DNA from: Candidatus Cloacimonadota bacterium
Lineage (GTDB): Bacteria; Cloacimonadota; Cloacimonadia; Cloacimonadales; TCS61
Direction of reading: 5' to 3'
DNA length: 19,843 bases
Assembly: GCA_029932755.1 (NCBI GenBank)
Contig: JAOZPK010000035.1
Span: 1-19,843 of the forward strand
The notes under the pieces are model-generated. The model had not been told where the DNA came from, did not search any database, and worked only from the letters and a program-made list of their open reading frames with translations. This document shows positions 15,342 through 19,843 of the stretch, piece after piece. Position numbers and translations under genes: made by a program. The number at the start of each line of letters is the position of its first letter. Within the stretch, counting starts at the first letter, position 1.

Positions 15342-15475
15342 TTATCGGTCAATTCGAGGAATTGACCCTTAGATTATGATACCCTTAACATTGCTTATCG
15401 GTCAATTCGAGGAATTGACCCTTAGATTATGATACCCTTAACATTGCTTATCGGTCAATTTGGAGAATTGACCCT
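15342..15475. repeat. Tandem array: 53-bp unit with three perfect or near-perfect hairpins
   Basis: The unit repeats with an exact 53-bp period. Each copy has a 21-bp hairpin, GGTCAATTC-GAG-GAATTGACC, at 15347-15367 and 15400-15420. The third copy (15453-15473) has TGGAG in the centre and keeps 8 bp of stem. The two 32-bp spacers are identical. A partial spacer precedes copy 1. A T run follows copy 3, so that hairpin could act as a terminator for plus-strand RNA. No gene enters it from the plus strand. Confidence 0.9.
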
Positions 15476-15663
15476 ATTTTTTTATCCTCTCCAATCACTA
15501 AGAGTGGATAAGTTCGAATGAACTTATTTTTCCCAATGTAGAAAATGTTACTAACCTTACAAAATCTACTCTCTAAAATTGCAAGATTGTTTTTTTCTGT
15601 AAAGAGTAAAATTATTATGCAGTTAATTTTAATCTGAGTAATTTTCATTTTTTCTATTATCAA
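15448..15663 (-). CDS. Doubtful small ORF (71 codons), possible decayed remnant
   Basis: A frame of 71 codons opens with TTG at 15663, about 7 nt after an AAGGA; an in-frame ATG follows at 15648. It begins with a mildly hydrophobic segment and ends GSILQIDR, with the last codons and stop inside the third hairpin of the tandem array. I recognise no family. Dependence on repeat DNA for its 3' end and the surrounding non-coding sequence argue against a functional gene. It is listed because it is the only frame of any length with a start signal in this 695-base gap. Confidence 0.15.
   Translation of the reverse strand: MIIEKMKITQIKINCIIILLFTEKNNLAILESRFCKVSNIFYIGKNKFIRTYPLLVIGEDKKIGSILQIDR
15508..15527. 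repeat. Hairpin ATAAGTTC-GAAT-GAACTTAT followed by T run
   Basis: A perfect 8-bp stem with a 4-nt loop, followed on the plus strand by four T and then CCC. It looks like a weak plus-strand terminator 34 nt beyond the tandem hairpin array. No plus-strand gene is seen to use it. Confidence 0.45.
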
Positions 15664-15825
15664 TATTCAATCCTTTTTAGATATATTTGTCCCTTTAAAT
15701 ATATATGTCGGAAATTCTCAAATTGTGACGAAGCCACTCAAAAAATTATTTGCGTATTAGATTTAGAATAATTTGTATTTTTTTAGCTATATGGAAAATT
15801 ATTAACTGTGGGGTTAAAAATATAA
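15664..15825. other. AT-rich gap downstream of recO, nothing recognised
   Basis: This stretch runs from the doubtful small ORF to the recO stop. No hairpin terminator for recO, no RNA gene and no coding frame were recognised. It completes the gene-poor region 15131-15825. Confidence 0.5.
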
Positions 15826-16569
15826 TTATAGCAATTCGATGCTTTTTAAATGGATTTTCTTATGAAAATGTTCTGATAGATGTGTGAGAAAAATTCTATT
15901 AAGTTGTTTTATACTTGTTTTTGGAATAGATATTTCATCAATATAATTTCCAATATTATTCAATTTTGAGATCAAATCAGATGTGTTTTTGTTTATTTTA
16001 AATATTTGTTCATCATTTACAGTATGATAACAATTCTCGCATATAAAACCATGATTCTGTGGAAAATAGGCAAAAAATTGTTTTCTTTGAGAGCATTCAA
16101 TACAGTTTGAAATATTTAATTCAATTCCAATAATTTTAAATAGTTTTAGTAAGAAACGCCAAAAGATCGCAATTCCGTTTATATTTACTGTTTTGATATA
16201 TTCAAAATAAGTTTCGAGTAACTGATATATTTCTTGTGAATCTTCAACGGAGATGATGATCTGTCGGATCACTTCCACTGCAGCCTGCATTAGAACGCTA
16301 GTTGAAATGTCAATATTGAAGAGATGTGCATTTACTATCTGAGATGATCTGTAAATATACCATTCAGAACTTGGATTTTTATAAAGTATAAGATCAAGTT
16401 CATTAAGAATTTCAAGTAATCCGGTATTTTTGCTCTTCTGTTTACGTATTCCTTTTGCCATCACAGAGATAACGCCATATTCGGGAGTAAGTATATCAAG
16501 GATAATACTGGTCTCCCTGAAGTTAACTTTCTTAATAATAATACCCTTAGTTTTAATATCTCTGCTCAT
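15826..16569 (-). CDS. recO: DNA repair protein RecO
   Basis: RecO anneals SSB-coated single strands and helps RecR load RecA in the RecFOR gap-repair pathway. The 247-residue protein matches the family size. The N-terminal OB-fold begins KTKGIIIKKVNFRETSIIL and continues with YGVISVMAKGIRKQKS. A helical middle contains SVLMQAAVEVIRQI. A zinc-finger pattern CIEC (Cys156, Cys159) and CENC (Cys177, Cys180) is intact, with GFICENCY typical of the family. ATG at 16569 lies 18 nt after the glmS stop with no strong Shine-Dalgarno, so co-transcription with glmS is likely. RecO is poorly conserved in sequence, but the combined features make the call good. Confidence 0.92.
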   Translation of the reverse strand: MSRDIKTKGIIIKKVNFRETSIILDILTPEYGVISVMAKGIRKQKSKNTGLLEILNELDLILYKNPSSEWYIYRSSQIVNAHLFNIDISTSVLMQAAVEVIRQIIISVEDSQEIYQLLETYFEYIKTVNINGIAIFWRFLLKLFKIIGIELNISNCIECSQRKQFFAYFPQNHGFICENCYHTVNDEQIFKINKNTSDLISKLNNIGNYIDEISIPKTSIKQLNRIFLTHLSEHFHKKIHLKSIELL

Positions 16570-16587
16570 AATTCAACCAACACAGAG

Positions 16588-18426
16588 CTATTCAACAGTA
16601 ACGCTTTTAGCAAGATTCCTTGGTTGATCTACATCCAATCTACGTAGATCAGCAACATGATAAGCAAGAAGCTGAAGTGGGATCACCGTAAGTAAAGGCT
16701 GAAGTGTTCTAATCGTTTTCGGAACATAAATTACACTTTCTGATATTTGTTTGATCTTTTCATCTCCCTCTGTTGCAATAGAGATAATGCGACCGTTCCT
16801 TGCTCTCACTTCTTCCAGATTAGAAATGATCTTTTCATAGATCGCATCATCAGGAGCAATAGCAATAACAGGCATATTTTCATCTATAAGTGCAATTGGA
16901 CCATGTTTCATTTCGGCTGCAGGATAACCCTCTGCATGAATGTAGGAAATTTCTTTAAGCTTGAGTGCACCTTCTAAAGCTACCGGATAATTCACCCCCC
17001 TTCCCAAATATAGTGCATTTGTACAGTCTTTTAACGTTTCTGCAATTTTTCTAATTTCGTCATTTTTTTGTAATATTAATTCAACCTTTTCCGGAATTTC
17101 AGCAAGTTCTTTGATGAATGATCTTCCAAAAGTGGGTTGAAGATCTTTCATTCTTCCTAATAAAACTGCAAGGATTGTAAGAATTGTTACTTGTGATGTA
17201 AAAGCTTTTGTTGAAGCTACACCGATCTCAGCACCTGCATGAATATAAACACCACCATCAGATTCTCGGGCAATCGTACTTCCAATTGTATTTGTAATGC
17301 CGAGAACTCTAGCGCCTTTTGCCTGAGCTTCCCTCAGCCCTGCAAGAGTATCTGCTGTTTCACCTGACTGACTTATAGCGAAAACAAGTGTATCTTCCGG
17401 AATAATTGGATTACGATAACGATATTCACTGGCATATTCTACTTCAACAGGGATCCTTGCCAAATTCTCAATAATATGTTTTCCGATTAGAGCGGCATGC
17501 CAGGAAGTTCCACAAGCAATTATCTGTAACATCTTTACCTTGCGAAGTTCTTCACCTTTCATATTCAAACCGCCTAATCTAACAGTCGAAAGCTTTTTGA
17601 AAAGCCGTCCTCTAAATGCATTATATATCGAAGTAGGTTGTTCGAAGATCTCCTTCAACATAAAATGCTTATACTCACCTTTATCAATTGAAGATACATC
17701 CCAATCTACAATAGAGATATCGGCTTCAATATTTTCATTTTGCAAATTTGTGATCCGATAATCTCCATGACTTATAGTAACAACTTCATAGTCTTCAAGA
17801 TAGATAACTTTTTTAGTATGAATTATTATTGCAGCCACATCAGAAGTAACAAAAAATTCATTCTCTCCAATTCCTAATATCAGTGGGCTTCCCTTACGAG
17901 CAGCAATTAACTTACCTGGATATTTCTTACTGATAACAGCAATGCCATATGTTCCTTCAACTAATTTAAGAGCATCTTGGACAGCTTTTGTGAAATCATC
18001 TTCCATTTTTATGAAATGTTCGATCAAATGAGCTAATATTTCTGTATCGGTGTCACTCTTGAACTTATGTCCTTCTAATTCTAGTTTGTTTCGTAAGTTT
18101 TTATAATTTTCGATAATACCATTATGTACTATTGCCAGATCTCCATTGCAACCGGTATGAGGATGTGCATTAATTTTATTAGGTTCACCATGAGTTGCCC
18201 AGCGAGTGTGTGCAATGCCAACGTCTCCAAAAGTTTTATCTGGTGACGGTAATGCTCTTTCAAGTTCTACTATTTTTCCCGATTCCTTAAATATTTTAAG
18301 TTCATTTTCACCATTCAGTATTGCAATACCAGAGCTATCGTAACCACGATATTCCAACCTTTTGATTCCTTCTATAATGATGGGTGTTGCATTTCTTTTA
18401 CCAATATATCCAACTATACCACACAT
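16588..18426 (-). CDS. glmS: Glutamine--fructose-6-phosphate aminotransferase (isomerizing) GlmS
   Basis: GlmS makes glucosamine 6-phosphate from fructose 6-phosphate and glutamine, the entry to UDP-GlcNAc for peptidoglycan and LPS. The 612 residues are the usual length. The class II glutaminase domain starts MCGIVGYIG with nucleophile Cys2 and has HTRWATHGEP, AHPHTGCNGDLAIVHNGIIE and NTDTEI-like SDTDTEILAHL. Two SIS domains carry ACGTSWHAALIGKHI, SQSGETADTLAGLREAQAKG, GVASTKAFTSQV and the AEGYPAAEMKHGPIALI segment. The C-terminus is the canonical QPRNLAKSVTVE. AAGGAG precedes ATG at 18426. It starts 37 nt after the upstream permease/protease gene. No glmS ribozyme or other control element fits in that short gap. 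Confidence 0.98.
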   Translation of the reverse strand: MCGIVGYIGKRNATPIIIEGIKRLEYRGYDSSGIAILNGENELKIFKESGKIVELERALPSPDKTFGDVGIAHTRWATHGEPNKINAHPHTGCNGDLAIVHNGIIENYKNLRNKLELEGHKFKSDTDTEILAHLIEHFIKMEDDFTKAVQDALKLVEGTYGIAVISKKYPGKLIAARKGSPLILGIGENEFFVTSDVAAIIIHTKKVIYLEDYEVVTISHGDYRITNLQNENIEADISIVDWDVSSIDKGEYKHFMLKEIFEQPTSIYNAFRGRLFKKLSTVRLGGLNMKGEELRKVKMLQIIACGTSWHAALIGKHIIENLARIPVEVEYASEYRYRNPIIPEDTLVFAISQSGETADTLAGLREAQAKGARVLGITNTIGSTIARESDGGVYIHAGAEIGVASTKAFTSQVTILTILAVLLGRMKDLQPTFGRSFIKELAEIPEKVELILQKNDEIRKIAETLKDCTNALYLGRGVNYPVALEGALKLKEISYIHAEGYPAAEMKHGPIALIDENMPVIAIAPDDAIYEKIISNLEEVRARNGRIISIATEGDEKIKQISESVIYVPKTIRTLQPLLTVIPLQLLAYHVADLRRLDVDQPRNLAKSVTVE

Positions 18427-18463
18427 ATTTACTCCTTAATATTGACTAAATTATTCTAAAGAT

Positions 18464-19843
18464 TTATTCATTATTCTCTCTTGAAATAGGATTCAATTTA
18501 ATTAATCCTTTTATAACTAAATACAAAATTATTAATGCAGGAATGGCAATCCAATAGGCTATTTCATCTTCTCTAATTATCAGTTTGATAAATGAAACTT
18601 TCTCTGCATAATTTGTTATTAGAATTGCCAGTGAATTTTGTGCAAAATGTGCCAGAATTGGTATAAACAAACTATTGGTTTTCACTGCTAGATAACCAAG
18701 CCATATTCCAAGAAGAATTACAGGTAAAAACCGGAATGGATCGAGATGAAATGCACCAAACAAAACAGCTGAGAGAATAATACCATACCATAACCTTTTT
18801 TTTCTTAAAGCACTCAGAATAAATCCCCTGAACATTACTTCTTCACAAATACCGGGTAGAACTCCAACTACGAATATTGTGAACCATAAGCCATTTTCCT
18901 GAACAGTTACAAGATTCTGGAATGCTTCCAAATATGCTTCTGAAACAGGAAATACAAGATTAATAAGTTGACCTATAATTCCTGACAATAATAATAGTGG
19001 AAGTGCTGCAATCAGCACTAATAAGAAATTCATAGGATTTGTATAATTAAGTCTTAAAGCAGATTTAATATCTGTCTTTGATATTCGCAATATCAAAATA
19101 ACCGGTAACAAAATTAATAATACCTGTGTTTTAATAAGTCCATTCATTATATCTTTTAACTGCCAACTTCCTCCGATATAATAAAGTGCAATAATCATTA
19201 TTACAAAATAAACAATTATAAATTGTAAATTGAGAACATCTTTTTTGCTTTTACCCCAGAATTTCAGAGATTTTTCTTCGGCAGTTCTAAACAGAACCTT
19301 TTCACTGTGGAATAATTTTATCGAGATATATACCGTGATAACATCGAGGACCAGCGTGGCCCCGATTATTATGAATAAGTAATTTAATTGATAGTTGTTA
19401 AGCATTATATCGCGCATCATCAAAGAAAAATTTACAATTGGAATAAGAGAAAATCCCAGATTCAATTCAAATCCCGGTAAGAAACTAACCATCGAAAGCA
19501 TTATAGCACCAAAAAGTAGTGGCATTTGATAACTTTGAGCCTCTTTAATGTTTCTAGAATATGTTGAAATAGAAAGCAAAATAGCTGAAAATAATGTAAT
19601 TAATGGAAGCATAAGCAATAAGATGAGTGCAAAATTGCCAATTGGCAGTTGGAACTCACCCATGTTTGTTCCTACTTGCATAAATATATGTTGGAAAGAA
19701 AGATACATGCTCAATAGATTCAGAAGAACAGTGATAATTGAAATTGTTATTATGGTGAGATATTTACCAATAACCAGTTCATTTCTTCTGGCAGCACTTA
19801 CCAGAATTGTTTCAAGTGTACCACGTTCCTTCTCCCCTGCAAT
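18464..19843 (-). CDS. ABC-2 permease (NatB-like) fused to CPBP intramembrane protease, 5' end off the window
   Basis: The frame is open from the stop at 18464 to the window edge (459 residues seen), so the gene starts beyond 19843. The first visible residues, IAGEKERGTLETILVSAARR, are the hallmark of the NatB/ABC-2 exporter permease family. Further hydrophobic segments follow. The C-terminal third is a CPBP (Abi/CAAX-protease-like) domain: EEVMFR (fragment residues about 334-339), FGAFHLDP with its His about 366, and AHFAQN (His about 399, Asn about 403), all catalytic motifs intact. The predicted product sits in the inner membrane. A matching ATPase (NatA-like) gene would be expected upstream, outside the window. 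An apparent TTG start at 19714 is internal and not used. The exported substrate and the protease target are unknown. Confidence 0.88.
   Translation of the reverse strand: MAGEKERGTLETILVSAARRNELVIGKYLTIITISIITVLLNLLSMYLSFQHIFMQVGTNMGEFQLPIGNFALILLLMLPLITLFSAILLSISTYSRNIKEAQSYQMPLLFGAIMLSMVSFLPGFELNLGFSLIPIVNFSLMMRDIMLNNYQLNYLFIIIGATLVLDVITVYISIKLFHSEKVLFRTAEEKSLKFWGKSKKDVLNLQFIIVYFVIMIIALYYIGGSWQLKDIMNGLIKTQVLLILLPVILILRISKTDIKSALRLNYTNPMNFLLVLIAALPLLLLSGIIGQLINLVFPVSEAYLEAFQNLVTVQENGLWFTIFVVGVLPGICEEVMFRGFILSALRKKRLWYGIILSAVLFGAFHLDPFRFLPVILLGIWLGYLAVKTNSLFIPILAHFAQNSLAILITNYAEKVSFIKLIIREDEIAYWIAIPALIILYLVIKGLIKLNPISRENNE

Noticed and set aside
15375..15380. TATGAT inside the tandem unit as a plus-strand -10 box
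   Set aside because: No -35-like hexamer lies at 16-18 nt upstream; the nearest TTGACC is only 7 nt away, and no plus-strand gene follows.
15342..15475. CRISPR array
   Set aside because: The repeats are short hairpins but the two spacers are identical to each other, so the whole 53-bp unit is duplicated; no cas genes are present.
1..19843. tRNA, rRNA or riboswitch genes
   Set aside because: Intergenic gaps were read on both strands and none shows a cloverleaf, TTCGA-type T-arm context or a recognisable riboswitch core; the glmS leader is too short for a glmS ribozyme.

Overview
This is an AT-rich bacterial chromosome segment, roughly one third G+C by eye (not computed). All twelve recognisable genes lie on the minus strand. 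The gene set is mostly housekeeping with an anaerobic flavour: a one-chain pyruvate:ferredoxin oxidoreductase, an oxygen-sensitive dehydratase activase, the type IB GTP cyclohydrolase FolE2, and a MutL that carries its own endonuclease motif. With the many short dispersed intergenic repeats, this suggests an uncultivated anaerobe, perhaps of the Cloacimonadota / FCB side of the tree. That placement is inference; no rRNA or other strict lineage marker is present.

Layout in transcription order, from high to low coordinates. (1) 19843-15826: the 3' part of an ABC-2 permease fused to a CPBP intramembrane protease (cut by the window edge), then glmS and recO. (2) 15825-15131: about 700 bases with no convincing gene, holding a dispersed repeat, a 53-bp tandem array of three hairpins, and a doubtful 71-codon ORF. 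(3) 15130-13109: apbE and folE2, separated by a composite inverted-repeat element. (4) 12992-8554: an M16 zinc peptidase, an orphan 2-hydroxyacyl-CoA dehydratase activase and an exported helical-repeat protein. (5) 8451-4924: the PFOR gene, apparently its own unit and ending at a strong hairpin terminator. (6) 4834-1: a tightly coupled operon trmO-mutL-miaA-parvulin-pdxJ with junctions of 1 nt, a 4-nt overlap, a 1-4 nt overlap and about 23 nt.

The last operon pairs two modifiers of tRNA position A37 (TrmO and MiaA) with mismatch repair, a prolyl isomerase and vitamin B6 synthesis. PFOR, the activase and ApbE fit a low-potential electron economy: PFOR reduces ferredoxin, the activase needs such electrons, and ApbE flavinylates membrane redox proteins such as Rnf/Nqr. 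The dehydratase and Rnf/Nqr genes are not in this window.

No CRISPR array, phage, transposase, tRNA or rRNA was found. The most unusual material is the intergenic DNA. At least five repeat types occur. One appears to have supplied the last codons and stop of folE2, and copies of the same repeat sit directly against the ribosome-binding sites of the M16 peptidase gene and folE2. I do not see a clear new multi-gene system.
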